27,837 nt of DNA from a virus, in IMG/VR virus record IMGVR_UViG_3300009788_004192, positions 1 through 27,837 of that record; one strand, given 5' to 3'. This document shows, one piece after another, positions 11,831 to 21,600 of the stretch. The position numbers were made by a program, and so were the translations under genes. Position 1 is the first letter of the stretch. Each line of letters begins with the position of its first letter. Below the pieces are notes generated by a model, which did no database searches, had not been told where the DNA came from, and saw only the letters and a list, made by a program, of their open reading frames with translations.

Positions 11831-11991
11831 TATTTTTTTCCTCCTTTCATTGTTTGTCCCTTCTTAGGAACTCCTTTAAAAGGAACTTTTGGATTTCTTT
11901 GTTTTACGTCGAGGACTTTAAAACCTTTCTTACTAAGCTTGAATTTAACCCAAGCTTTATTTCTTCTATTGAATGCTTGAAATATTGGCAT
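11830..11991 (-). CDS. Basic protein, 53 aa
   Basis: MPIFQAFNRRNKAWVKFKLS continues with KKGFKVLDVKQRNPKVPFKG. It ends TMKGGKK; the ATGAAAGGAGGAAAAA codons for that tail contain the SD of the next gene and are near-identical to the sequence between the genes at 11547 and 11526. It overlaps the upstream zinc gene by 26 bases. Confidence 0.65.
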   Translation of the reverse strand: MPIFQAFNRRNKAWVKFKLSKKGFKVLDVKQRNPKVPFKGVPKKGQTMKGGKK

Positions 11992-12160
11992 TTTTTCTTT
12001 TTTTAGCTAAAAATTTCTGATATGTTTCTTCTTTTTTTAAACTAATAGTTTTTGATAAATTTGTTTTATTTTTTGATTTACATTCCTTACATATTTTTGA
12101 TTCCCTATTCTTAAAACCGCCACACCCACATCTATTATCTTCCCAAACTATGAGATTCAT
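11966..12160 (-). CDS. Zinc-binding basic protein, 64 aa
   Basis: CGCGG at residues 11-15 and CKEC at 24-27 form a compact zinc knuckle, followed by a Lys-rich tail (NLSKTISLKKEETYQKFLAK). Likely nucleic-acid binding, in the same cluster as the basic proteins behind the capsid genes. Confidence 0.65.
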   Translation of the reverse strand: MNLIVWEDNRCGCGGFKNRESKICKECKSKNKTNLSKTISLKKEETYQKFLAKKRKNANISSIQ

Positions 12161-12166
12161 TTTACG

Positions 12167-12220
12167 TTACCTTCTTTTCTTTTTTGGGGGTCTTCCCCTT
12201 TTCATCTTTTTCTTCGCCAT
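12167..12220 (-). CDS. 17-aa AT-hook micropeptide
   Basis: MAKKKMKRGRPPKKKRR has the RGRP core of an AT-hook flanked by Lys/Arg; this motif lies in the minor groove of AT-rich DNA, which this genome is. GGAGA lies about 7 nt before the ATG, so translation is credible despite the size. It is the first gene of the basic cluster, after the stem-loop that follows the capsid gene. Confidence 0.6.
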   Translation of the reverse strand: MAKKKMKRGRPPKKKRR

Positions 12221-12250
12221 GATTCTTTCTCCAAATTTATTTGAGTATGA

Positions 12251-12277
12251 TGACCCGCTAAAAATTAAATTGGGTCA
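12251..12277 (-). terminator. Stem-loop between capsid gene and basic cluster (attenuator?)
   Basis: TGACCC (12251-12256) and GGGTCA (12272-12277) can pair around a 15-nt AT-rich loop in the 70-base gap after the 178-aa capsid-like gene. It may protect the capsid mRNA 3' end or reduce readthrough into the basic cluster. No long T run follows, so it is not a textbook terminator. Confidence 0.35.
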
Positions 12278-12290
12278 AATAGCTAATAGT

Positions 12291-12827
12291 TTATCTTTGT
12301 CTTCTTCCACCGAAAACTATCAATAGTAACCCTATAACAATTGTTATTACTATTGCAAGGACAATTATTTCCCAGAAGTCAGCAAATGAACCTAGACCTA
12401 CAATGGTTAAATTAGCTCCAATACAAGCTTCATCTCCCCATTGATATGTATAAGTTCCAATAGAAATATTCCAACCTGTTAAATTAGTTAGAGTTCCATT
12501 TCCATTTATAACATAATCTGTTCCTTCTAATAAGGTGTTATTTTGTGAAGAAACACCAGATAGAATAGATTGATTAATTATTGCTGAAGCATTCCAAGAA
12601 GCAAATCCACAAGCATTCAGAAAAGCTATATCAAGAATCCCTGCACCTGTTGGATTAAAAGATTCATTGGCAATAGTTCCTGAAGTTGATGTTCCTATTT
12701 GCGTATCTCTAAGCTCTTGGGACATAATAACTCCAAATACTAAAACAATAGCTGCAAAAACTAATGCTAATATAGCTGGAGCTAAAGTGTTTACTTGTCC
12801 TTTTCTTGATAGAGATAATTTTCTCAT
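12291..12827 (-). CDS. Capsid-like two-helix protein with inserted outer domain, 178 aa
   Basis: The N-terminus SRKGQVNTLAPAILALVFAA has a class III (prepilin-type) signal, with expected cleavage between G and Q, and a first helix. The C-terminal helix (WEIIVLAIVITIVIGLLLIV) ends in a basic FGGRRQR. These ends match the 94-aa neighbour almost throughout, but about 84 extra residues lie between the helices, with many N-glycosylation sites (NESF, NASA, NQSI, NNTL, NGTL, NLTG) and two Cys. Two hydrophobic helices with a short basic end are typical of spindle-shaped archaeal virus capsid proteins; the insertion would be displayed on the outside. The pilin alternative cannot be excluded. Confidence 0.75.
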   Translation of the reverse strand: MRKLSLSRKGQVNTLAPAILALVFAAIVLVFGVIMSQELRDTQIGTSTSGTIANESFNPTGAGILDIAFLNACGFASWNASAIINQSILSGVSSQNNTLLEGTDYVINGNGTLTNLTGWNISIGTYTYQWGDEACIGANLTIVGLGSFADFWEIIVLAIVITIVIGLLLIVFGGRRQR

Positions 12828-12847
12828 CTTATTTTAGACAAGAAAAT

Positions 12848-13132
12848 TTATCTTCTACCTCTTCCACCAAACACAATCAATAACAATCCTATAACAACTG
12901 TAATTACAATTGCAAGAACAATTATCTCCCAGAAGTCAGCGAAAGTTCCCAAACCAACAACAGTTAAATTAGCAGCTTCGAAAGCTTCAGTTCCTGCTGT
13001 TTGAGTATCTCTCAATTCTTGAGACATAACTAAACCAAATACAAGAACAATTCCTGCGAAAACAAGGGATAAAATTGCTGGAGCAAGTGTGTTAACTTGT
13101 CCTTTTTTCTTTTTAAATAATAAATTTTTCAT
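12848..13132 (-). CDS. Major capsid-like two-helix protein, 94 aa
   Basis: KKKGQVNTLAPAILSLVFAG is a class III signal plus first helix; a short loop (ELRDTQTAGTEAFEAANLTV) leads to the second helix (WEIIVLAIVITVVIGLLLIV) and a basic end (FGGRGRR). Size and layout match the major capsid proteins of spindle-shaped archaeal viruses. It is the first gene behind a clear promoter (TATA at 13191-13200) with GGGGG as SD 9 nt before the ATG, consistent with very high expression. The family call is from architecture, not alignment. Confidence 0.75.
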   Translation of the reverse strand: MKNLLFKKKKGQVNTLAPAILSLVFAGIVLVFGLVMSQELRDTQTAGTEAFEAANLTVVGLGTFADFWEIIVLAIVITVVIGLLLIVFGGRGRR

Positions 13133-13156
13133 AAACCAAAACCCCCTTTCACAAAA

Positions 13157-13219
13157 TCGGTAAACCGAATAACTAAAATTAGAAGTTTTTCTTTATAAAG
13201 ATAAGTTACAAATTGTTAC
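13157..13219 (-). promoter_or_regulatory. Promoter of the capsid-like genes
   Basis: CTTTATAAAG (13191-13200) is the TATA box. The perfect dyad TCGGTAAACCGA (13157-13168) sits about where transcription should start, and GTTACAAATTGTTAC (plus strand, 13205-13219) lies just upstream of the TATA box. The leader to the ATG at 13132 would be about 35 nt. A similar GTAACAGTTTGTAC occurs at 25041-25054. Confidence 0.65.
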
Positions 13220-13220
13220 A

Positions 13221-13535
13221 CTATTTATCAGAAATTATCATTCCCATTATTGAAATTACTCCAACAATTATGAATGTAGATCCAACCCACCACGGTATTA
13301 ATTGAAGAACTGATAACCAAACTCCACCAATCATTCCAACAAATCCTGAAAATCCAAAAGCCCTAGTAGATCCAAATCTTGATGTAGCTAAAAAAATAAC
13401 TACTGAAAAAGATCCAAGTGCTAAAACCCAAAACATCCCTAGAGTTACGTCTGAAGCCCAAGTTGCAAAACAATAAACTAATCCAGTACAAGTATCCAAT
13501 ATCTCTGTTGGTAATGGATGAGATCCAACTGCCAT
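13221..13535 (-). CDS. Three-span membrane protein, 104 aa
   Basis: Hydrophobic segments at about residues 27-48, 58-79 and 82-102 (e.g. LGMFWVLALGSFSVVIFLAT and GSTFIIVGVISIMGMII). The ATG at 13535 is set by GGAGGTGGTG just upstream and by a TAATG overlap with the previous gene; the frame is open further upstream but only inside that gene. Possibly a minor envelope or capsid protein. Confidence 0.7.
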   Translation of the reverse strand: MAVGSHPLPTEILDTCTGLVYCFATWASDVTLGMFWVLALGSFSVVIFLATSRFGSTRAFGFSGFVGMIGGVWLSVLQLIPWWVGSTFIIVGVISIMGMIISDK

Positions 13536-13990
13536 TATGCACCACCTCCTGATTTTCGGAATAATAATGCTATCAAAGCAAATAGTAAAGATAAAATCAT
13601 TGCTGTCATTAATCCTATTGTTATATAATTGGGAATTCCCCATCTATCAGATATTGAATCTAATAATCCACCATTTCCAAATACAACAGTGAATGGGGTA
13701 AATATATTATTTATAATTCCAAATGCTCCTCTAAGACTTGTTCCCTCAAAATCCCCTATCTGGGCATTAGTATCAAATGAACTTTTAACAGAAACATTTC
13801 CTTGAGATGAAGAAGCATAATCACTTAACTCATCTAGTTTATTAAATCCTTGAAGATCATATTCTAATCCAGAATCATAAGTTGTATTCCAGCTTCCAAC
13901 CCAATTACCGACGGCAATAATAACGACACTCATAGCAACTAAAGCAAATAAAGCATTCTTAAATTGCAATCCTCTTTTATCTCTTATCAC
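13535..13990 (-). CDS. Prepilin-like membrane protein, 151 aa
   Basis: A short basic start with DKRGLQFKNALFALVAMSVV resembles a class III signal followed by a first helix. A polar outer region (WNTTYDSGLEYDLQGFNKLD) follows, and a second helix (YITIGLMTAMILSLLFALIA) ends in a basic, Gly-rich tail (RKSGGGA). I prefer GTG 13990, which overlaps the upstream stop as GTGA and has GGTGA 4 nt before it; GTG 14005 is an alternative. Probably a virion membrane component. Confidence 0.65.
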   Translation of the reverse strand: MIRDKRGLQFKNALFALVAMSVVIIAVGNWVGSWNTTYDSGLEYDLQGFNKLDELSDYASSSQGNVSVKSSFDTNAQIGDFEGTSLRGAFGIINNIFTPFTVVFGNGGLLDSISDRWGIPNYITIGLMTAMILSLLFALIALLFRKSGGGA

Positions 13991-16900
13991 GTTTTCACCG
14001 CCCACACAAATAGTGCAACTAAAGCAGTATTGGCAAAAAATACAGGTAGGGGCATAGAGATCAAACCTACTAATCCCATTATAACAAATCCAACACCATA
14101 AAGCAAAGCCCCTACCTTTGGATCAAATGCTCCAATGCCCACTGAAGTAAATAGTAATATAAAAACCCAAAATAATCCTTCTAATCCATAAATTGAAATA
14201 ACATCTCCAACTTTAATACTTAAAACTGCAATTCTTCTCCTAACTTCCCCAGTAACTTCTCTAAATGATTGTGCTTGATAACTTGCACTAGAACTTCCAA
14301 TGTCGCAGGTTAAAGATGCAATTGTCGATGAAGAAGATACATTACAAACTAACAAACTTTGATTAAGATTAAACCTAGTAACTTCTAATCTTTGTGTTGC
14401 CCCTTCTCCAGTTTGATCATCCCAAGAATAAGTTACTATATTAGTTGCATTATTAAAAGATAAATCAAATGAAAAAGAAGTTATATTATCAAATCTTTCA
14501 AAGAAATCTTCTTCTACTTCTATAATAAATGGCACAATACAAACACCTGCACGACAAGCAATAGTAATTTTATCTGAAGTTTTTAAAACAGTATTAGCAA
14601 TATTTGTAAAAGTAAATAAATATTTAACATTATTCTCTACAAGTTGAGCAACAATTTGTCCAAATTCGTCTGTTTTTTTACTAATAATTTGTTCATTACT
14701 ATTTATATCTGGATAAAACCTAGAAATATTAACAATTATATTTGGCAAAGGAACTAATCCTTGGTCTTTAACTTCAATGATTACATTTGTTACAATTTCA
14801 AAGGGTAAAAATAATTTCTGCAGAGTAGTAGAATTTGTATAAAGTTGTTGAGAGAAAAAATAATCCCTTGAAATTACCCCATTCTGTATTTCAATTTGTG
14901 AATCTGTTATAAAAGTTTGATTATGATTTATACAAAATTCATAATGATTTGAACCACTTCCTGAAAAACTAAAATCATCCTTAACTGTTCCACTACCCAA
15001 ATAAAAATCAAATGCTCCATCAAAATCACCAGTAATTAAACTTATATTAGTTTCATTATTTATTGTAAAATTAACACCTTTTGTTCCAGTAGTAGTACAA
15101 TTAAAGAAATCAATATTACTAACATTTTGTTGATTGATTGAAGAATTAGATGAAGTAGTTCCTCCAGTTCCAAAAGATGTTAGTTGCCATAAGAAACTTT
15201 TATTTTCAAATTCTGTTCCACCAACTAATAAAGGAATATCAATTGTTCTACTAATTTGACAAGATGTTCCACTACAAATACTTTGTGCTGGGAAAGAAGT
15301 TCCGTTATGGAAAAGTAAAACACTTATACTATTTACTGTTGTTGGTATGGAAATATTTATTTTAAATTCTTCACTATCAGTTTCAAAAACATCTGCATCA
15401 AATTCTTCAGCAGTTATAAGGAAAGAATAATTCCAAAAAGTTATATTTGAATTTTGATTACCAAAAGTATCATTTACATAGAAAGTTATATTTTGTCTAT
15501 TAACAATAGTATTAAATGTAGTTGTATTATCATTACAAGTAACAGTGGTATTTATACTATTATATTCATACCAACACTCATCAATATTTATTTCTTCAAC
15601 AGACCAATTCAAAAACAAGAGATTTCCAATAGAATGCAAAGCTATCTCTCCAGTTGGAGATTGTAAATTTATTGAAGGTAAAATTGAATCAATATTAAAT
15701 AATCTTGTTCCACTTTGACCAAATTCACTATTATTATTAAATGCCAAAATACTCCAATTGTGAGAACCATCAGCAATTATTTTATTGAAAATATGAGTTC
15801 CATTTATTCCAGTTGTATTAGTTTCATTGGCAACTCCATCAATAAATAAAGTAACATTTTGAATTGCTTGATTATCTGTTGTAACTGAAACATTAAATTC
15901 AATACTTTGAGTTGTTAAATTAGTATTATTTACTGGTGTGATTAAATTAACTTCTATATCTGCAGGTTGAATAAATCTTATAATAACAATTCCATCTCCA
16001 CCATCTCCACCCCATCCTTGATTAGAAGTTCCATTTCCACCATCACCAAGTCCATCAATTGCATCTGTTTCATTTCCAGTATTATTATTCAAAGCACCTC
16101 CTCCTCCAGTTCCATAAGTAATATCAGTTCCATTTATAGTAAGTGCTATTCCTACACCACCTCTTCCTCCAACTCCTGAAATTCCATCTTCACCATTAGC
16201 AAGTACTCCGCCACCGCCACCTGCAGGAAATCCTCCACTATCAAGTGAATCTCCACCATCTCCTTGATCTCCAGTACCACCAGTATTTACTCCAGTACCT
16301 GTTTGACCACCACCACCTCCAGCTCCTCCAGGTAGTCCATTTCCACTACTTGCTGAAACAGCTCTGCCACCTCCGCCACCACCTCTAGCGTCCAGAGTAT
16401 CAAATGAAGAATTACCTCCATTGTTTCCTGCAGCTGTTCCTGCACCATTAGATCTACGTCCTGCCCCACCATCTCCAACAGTTACAACATAATTACCTGT
16501 AGTTACAAGAAAATTAGAATCATTCAATACTTCTCCAGCTCCTCCACCACCACCAGATCCACCAGCACCTCCAGCAACAACAAGAACACTAACGTTTATA
16601 TCAGCAGTAGTATTAAAAGTTCCATTGTTACTAAATGTAAGAACAGTAAAATCACCATCCAAAGTTTGTACTGCTCCAGAACTAACAACTGCGTGTTTTT
16701 CTATTTTCTTTCCGCCAATCTTCCAAAATATATCAAGAGTTTCATCGACACCCATATTCATTTTCAATCCAATCATAATTTCCCCCTTAGGAATGTCTCT
16801 TGAATTATATGGTAACCATTTCTCTACTGTTTCATTTTTTGTTCCAACTTGAATACATTGTTCTTCCATAACTTTTATTTCAGAATCACAAATATAATTA

Positions 16901-17256
16901 GGGACTTCATAAGTTTCTGTTCCCCAGTAAACAAATTCATAATCTCTTTGAATTATTTCTCCAGTATCCATGTCCTTTATTTCAACATCTCCAAGTCCAT
17001 CTTCATATGAATTTGAAAACTCTGAAAAACTATACCACATTAAAACAGAATCTCCAAGTTTAACTGGTCTTATTTGATCTACAGAATTATGAGATTTTAA
17101 TTCAGCACTTCCATAGTTAGTTCCCCATCCAAACCAATTAATTAAATCTATTTTCATATCATTTTCAGAATAAGTTAGTTTGTTATCCCATTCCCAAGCT
17201 GTTGCATTTCCAATTAAAAGAACACATACAAAAATCATTAAAAATAATTTATTCAT
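13987..17256 (-). CDS. Glycine-rich, membrane-anchored surface protein, 1089 aa (adhesin/spike)
   Basis: A signal peptide (MNKLFLMIFVCVLLIGNATA) starts the protein. A jelly-roll-type opening leads to a glycine-rich domain at about residues 225-435, which begins VLVVAGGAGGSGGGGGAGEV and ends GWGGDGGDGIVIIRF, the pattern seen in phage tail-fibre-like surface proteins. Ig-like segments follow (e.g. PVNNTNLTTQSIEFNVSVTT), with many N-glycosylation sites, and three C-terminal membrane helices (LFWVFILLFTSVGIGAFDPK onward). It is probably the large host-binding protein, anchored in the particle envelope. ATG 17256 is chosen because it begins the signal peptide and follows GGTGGTAG; an upstream GTG/ATG would spoil the signal. 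Confidence 0.75.
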   Translation of the reverse strand: MNKLFLMIFVCVLLIGNATAWEWDNKLTYSENDMKIDLINWFGWGTNYGSAELKSHNSVDQIRPVKLGDSVLMWYSFSEFSNSYEDGLGDVEIKDMDTGEIIQRDYEFVYWGTETYEVPNYICDSEIKVMEEQCIQVGTKNETVEKWLPYNSRDIPKGEIMIGLKMNMGVDETLDIFWKIGGKKIEKHAVVSSGAVQTLDGDFTVLTFSNNGTFNTTADINVSVLVVAGGAGGSGGGGGAGEVLNDSNFLVTTGNYVVTVGDGGAGRRSNGAGTAAGNNGGNSSFDTLDARGGGGGGRAVSASSGNGLPGGAGGGGGQTGTGVNTGGTGDQGDGGDSLDSGGFPAGGGGGVLANGEDGISGVGGRGGVGIALTINGTDITYGTGGGGALNNNTGNETDAIDGLGDGGNGTSNQGWGGDGGDGIVIIRFIQPADIEVNLITPVNNTNLTTQSIEFNVSVTTDNQAIQNVTLFIDGVANETNTTGINGTHIFNKIIADGSHNWSILAFNNNSEFGQSGTRLFNIDSILPSINLQSPTGEIALHSIGNLLFLNWSVEEINIDECWYEYNSINTTVTCNDNTTTFNTIVNRQNITFYVNDTFGNQNSNITFWNYSFLITAEEFDADVFETDSEEFKINISIPTTVNSISVLLFHNGTSFPAQSICSGTSCQISRTIDIPLLVGGTEFENKSFLWQLTSFGTGGTTSSNSSINQQNVSNIDFFNCTTTGTKGVNFTINNETNISLITGDFDGAFDFYLGSGTVKDDFSFSGSGSNHYEFCINHNQTFITDSQIEIQNGVISRDYFFSQQLYTNSTTLQKLFLPFEIVTNVIIEVKDQGLVPLPNIIVNISRFYPDINSNEQIISKKTDEFGQIVAQLVENNVKYLFTFTNIANTVLKTSDKITIACRAGVCIVPFIIEVEEDFFERFDNITSFSFDLSFNNATNIVTYSWDDQTGEGATQRLEVTRFNLNQSLLVCNVSSSSTIASLTCDIGSSSASYQAQSFREVTGEVRRRIAVLSIKVGDVISIYGLEGLFWVFILLFTSVGIGAFDPKVGALLYGVGFVIMGLVGLISMPLPVFFANTALVALFVWAVKT

Positions 17257-17776
17257 TTCTACCACCAGGGAACTTACCAAAAATTATAATCAAAGCTAAA
17301 AATATTAATCCAGTTATTACCATCGGGAAGAAAGTTCCAAGTAAAGTATTAGTAATAGTAAATCTTCCTATAGTTTCAGAAAATTCTGGATTAATTACAA
17401 CCTCTTGCCAAATATTACTTAAGATTGTTCCGACTATTAAAATAACTAAACCTAATAAAACAAATATCCAAAAGAAAGCAACATTGGCTCTTGAAGCAAA
17501 AGCTAATATCAACATTTGCATTATTATTCCAATATAAATTGCGAGGAATGCAAAATCCCATATTCTACTTTGTTCTACTCCTTGAATATCTTCTAAAACA
17601 TTATGTGCTTCAGTATTATTGAATTTAGACCCTTCAAAGTATTCATCAAATTCAGAATACATTTTTTCATTTACATGATTAAATAAAAATAAAATTAATC
17701 CAATTATGAATAAAGTTATTACTGCTAAAAGAATACCTTCAAACTGTCCCTTCTTATTTTTTATTATACTTCTCAT
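17249..17776 (-). CDS. Prepilin-like multi-span membrane protein, 175 aa
   Basis: NKKGQFEGILLAVITLFIIG is a class III signal (KKG|QF) running into the first helix. An acidic outer loop (FDEYFEGSKFNNTEAHNVLE) and three more helices follow (DFAFLAIYIGIIMQMLILAF, FFWIFVLLGLVILIVGTILS, FFPMVITGLIFLALIIIFGK). It ends 8 bases inside the start of the 1089-aa gene. Likely an assembly or virion membrane protein; pilus-platform homology cannot be shown from sequence alone. Confidence 0.65.
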   Translation of the reverse strand: MRSIIKNKKGQFEGILLAVITLFIIGLILFLFNHVNEKMYSEFDEYFEGSKFNNTEAHNVLEDIQGVEQSRIWDFAFLAIYIGIIMQMLILAFASRANVAFFWIFVLLGLVILIVGTILSNIWQEVVINPEFSETIGRFTITNTLLGTFFPMVITGLIFLALIIIFGKFPGGRNE

Positions 17777-17965
17777 TTAAAAATTTATTTTCTTAAATTT
17801 TAATTTTGACATTTTAAACTCTTGGAACTCTTTAAACAAAGATCCACTTGCTTGAGTTGATGTTGGTTTTATTTTTATTTTCATTTCAATTTCCTTTCCT
17901 TTGTTATCTATAGCGTCGGCTAAATTTCTATCTATTCTCATAACTCTTGATTTACTTTTAACCAT
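17777..17965 (-). CDS. Hypothetical basic protein, 62 aa
   Basis: MVKSKSRVMRIDRNLADAID begins like the strand and helix of an RHH or other small DNA-binding protein (VMRIDRNLADAI), but the rest (KGKEIEMKIKIKPTSTQASG) is not clearly helical. Overlaps the upstream gene by 8 bases. Function unknown; a small structural or regulatory role is possible. Confidence 0.55.
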   Translation of the reverse strand: MVKSKSRVMRIDRNLADAIDNKGKEIEMKIKIKPTSTQASGSLFKEFQEFKMSKLKFKKINF

Positions 17966-18650
17966 TATTTCTCTCCATTGAATTTTTTGCTTTTACCATT
18001 AATATTGTTTGTAGGGTTGTTAAAAACCACATTACTGCAAGTAGTCCAAATAAAAACCAGAATAAAATAAATGATGCTGATGTTAAAAAACTAAAATAAT
18101 TTTCTATACTTGGATTTACAAACTCATCTTTCAATCCAATGAACAAGAAATTAACAGTTTGTAATAAAAACATCATAGATATTAAAAAGAAAGTCCACTT
18201 AACTGGAACAGGAGTATTGGCAAATAAGAAAGCAATAAATAAAGCAATTGCTATTGAAAATAAAACAAAAATTATTCTAGATACAGCAGTAGTTCTTTGT
18301 TCTGATGATTCTATTCCAGTTGAAGTTACTTCAAAATTACAACTTTGTTGAGTAGAAACTCCATTCAAAATTCCAGATGTTGTATAAAAATATTTTCCAA
18401 TAGCTTCAGTATTTGAAAATGTATAATTATAATTTGTTCCATTTGCTGTCATTGGAAATTGTCCAAGTAAAGATATTGTTTGATTTGGAGACATAATTTT
18501 TGTTAAATTAACTTCAGTACAATTACTACAAGTTTGAGTTAATTCAATTGTATTTCCTTGTTGAATAGGATTTGGTAAAGAACATTCAGCACTAACTAAA
18601 GAAACTAAAAACATTCCTAACAACATAAATAATAATATTTTTTTCATCAT
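17958..18650 (-). CDS. Secreted Ig-like domain plus four-span membrane protein, 230 aa
   Basis: A signal peptide (MMKKILLFMLLGMFLVSLVS) precedes a small beta domain with Cys pairs (ECSLPNP...CSNCTEV...QQSCNFEV), and then four helices from about residue 123 (VSRIIFVLFSIAIALFIAFL to FWFLFGLLAVMWFLTTLQTI). The layout is of an envelope protein with one outer domain. The start overlaps the spike gene stop as ATGA. Confidence 0.65.
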   Translation of the reverse strand: MMKKILLFMLLGMFLVSLVSAECSLPNPIQQGNTIELTQTCSNCTEVNLTKIMSPNQTISLLGQFPMTANGTNYNYTFSNTEAIGKYFYTTSGILNGVSTQQSCNFEVTSTGIESSEQRTTAVSRIIFVLFSIAIALFIAFLFANTPVPVKWTFFLISMMFLLQTVNFLFIGLKDEFVNPSIENYFSFLTSASFILFWFLFGLLAVMWFLTTLQTILMVKAKNSMERNNG

Positions 18651-21600
18651 TTACACCACCTCTGAATTCCCAAAGTGCATAAATCCTCTTTTAATAAATC
18701 ATTTTCTATTTTTAATTCTTGTATTGCTAATGTGTGAGCAACATCTATTGCTTTTGTTGAGATTGAATAAGGAACTGCTCCTGGTTCATCATATCTTGCG
18801 TGAACTGTATAATTTTCTATTATTGTTATATTTGATACTTCTTTTATTGTTTCATTTAATTCATTTATAGAATAATTATATATTTCATCAAAACTTTCCT
18901 TTTGTTTTGTAACTTCCCAATATGCTAAATTTGGATCAATTGCAGCCATATCTTCTGCTGTGAAATAATAAGTTGTAACATTTCTTTTATCCGCAATTCT
19001 TTGATAAGATACTGGTCTAAATTGCATAACCATATCTAATCCACTAAATCCAATATTTTCTATATTTCTTTTAAATCTTGCAGAAGAAGTATCACAATTA
19101 TTTCCAGCAATATCTTCTGTTACTGTTCCTCCACCAATAACTACACACAAAGCTGATCTATCTGCTGTAGAAGCTCTTATATTAGGAAGAACTAAATCCC
19201 CATCAGCTTCAACAGACATTTGTTCAACAGCATCAATAAAAAATCTAATTTCAGAATTTCCACCCTGTTTTATACCATCCGCTGAAATAATTATATTATC
19301 TGCTCCTACTTGTCCTATTGTATTATTTCTTGGTGCTGTATTATCATCAAATCTTATAAGAGGATCACCAGAAGTGGATAAATGTAACATCTCACTTGGG
19401 CTTTTTGTTCCAATTCCAAAATCTCCATTTGATTTTAATATAAATCCACTAGTTAAAACTGCACCAGATGTTGTATAAAAAAACTCTAAACCTGCATCTG
19501 CAAATGCAGTGTCATTTGCCCTTGTTGAGACTGCAGCAATCTTTGCCTGAACAGCAGGAAAATTTCCAGTTATATCATCTGTAAAAAATTCAATGGCAGA
19601 ATGAATATCACTAATATTGTAAGCTGTATTTACTTCTTGCGTTATTCTTAAAGTTGGTTGATTTGTAAACGAACCTGCTGAACCTGATAATGCTCCACTT
19701 ACATCTACTAACTGACCAGGAGTATTTGTTCCAATTCCAAGAAAACCACTACTTTGTATTAAATTCATCATACCAGTAGTTCCGTCTCCAAAAACTAAAC
19801 TTCTTGGATTACCTGCAAATATTTGCATAGTTCCTACACCTGTACGATTAAGATTTAAATGATCCCATGGATCTGCTGATGCTAATTCTAATTTTGTTCC
19901 AGGAGCACTTGTTCCAATTCCAACATTTCCTTGAGTGTTATCTATAACCAAAGCGTTTTCAGTTTTTATGGTTCCTGCATCATTAAGAAGTCTGAATCTT
20001 GTAGTTCCACCTTCATTAACTAACTGAACCATTTTTTCATTTGAAGCCCCTGCACTATCATCCAAAATTATTTCTGCTTGTGTTGAACCTTCAAGATATA
20101 ACATACCTCTTGTTCCTCCTCCTGCTCCAATAGTTGGATCTCCTCCTGCAAAAACACCTCCGCTAGTTTCTTGAACATCTCCAATTTCAAGTTCTACTTC
20201 TGGGCTTGCTGTTCCAACACCTACATTACCATTTTGCAATATAGCTAATTTTGTTGATACACTATTAAACAAATCATTCTGTGTATTTATTTTAAGTACC
20301 CCTGCTTGACTTTCTATCTGCCAGTTTTCATCTGTAGTGTCTTGCTCAAATAATCTTAACATTGGTCTTCTAGAAAATATTCTTAACCCCATACCATTAG
20401 TTGCTGTCCCATCTCCCAACTGTAGTAAATCACTACTACTCGGACTTGTCGTTCCAATTCCAACTCCATCATTATCTGAATCAACATGTAATACATTAGT
20501 ATCAACTGTGAGATTATTATTTATTGTAAGACCATCAAAAGGTAAATTCATCGTTATTGTAGCTCCATCATCTGAAACTGGTGCATTTCCGATACTTGTC
20601 GAAGCCGTAAATTTTGCCCAATTGTCTGTAGTTCCAGAACCAGATATTCCTCCAACAATAGTCCCTGAAGCATTAATTACTCCATTAAAAAATATTGTAT
20701 CCAAACTTCTATTATAAAAAATTCCCCTATTACATTGTCCATTTGATCCTCTCAATCCATCGCTGAAACATAATTCAGAATCAAAACCACTAACTGAAGC
20801 CGTAGTATTAGCTGTGAAAGTTCCATTTATTTTAACAGTATCTACAAAACAACTTCTAAGAGCTTGAGTTACATCACATACAAATCTAAAACCTACGGAA
20901 CTCAAATTAGAAAAACCTTCATCCAATGTTACTCTTTGACTTATAGTTGTTTCAGTTCCTGCGTCTGTGAATTTCTGAACCCAACCAGAACCATTGAAAT
21001 TATTAACTTCTAATCTAAAATTATCTGCACCAATTAAATTAACTAGACTATAAACAAAATTAATCTCTGTTTCATTTACATTTTGTGTACTAACATTTGT
21101 AGTCATAGTTATATCAACACTCCCTGAACTTCCAGTTGCTTCTACACATCCACCATCATCACATAATGCTCCGCTTGTCGCAAACCAAACTTCAGGGCTT
21201 ACATCTAAATTAACAAATGGACTAATAGTACCTTCAAATAAAACATTCAAAATAGTGAACGCATCATTTGGCAAAAATCCACTAACAAAAGTTACAGGGA
21301 TAAGATTATGAATTGATCCATTGATAAAATCTGCATCATTGCCTTGTAAAATAAAACTAGCTGAACCTTCTGATCTAAAGAAAGAACTTAACCCGTCTTC
21401 ACTTCCTCCAACAAATAATCCTCGTCTGAATCCTCCAATTCCTGTAGCTAAAAGGTCTGCACCAACACCATCTGTATCACAATTACTTCGAGATGTCCAA
21501 TTATTTGTATCATACATCTCAAAACAATTTGTTGCTTTAGTTGCATTCAATCCGAAGGAGCTAGCATCATAAACCATCAGACTTCTATCAAATACATTAG

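Noticed and set aside
15967-16590. Long Ser/Ile/Gly-rich frames on other strands of the glycine-rich gene
   Set aside because: They mirror the low-complexity repeats of the 1089-aa protein and lack ribosome sites.
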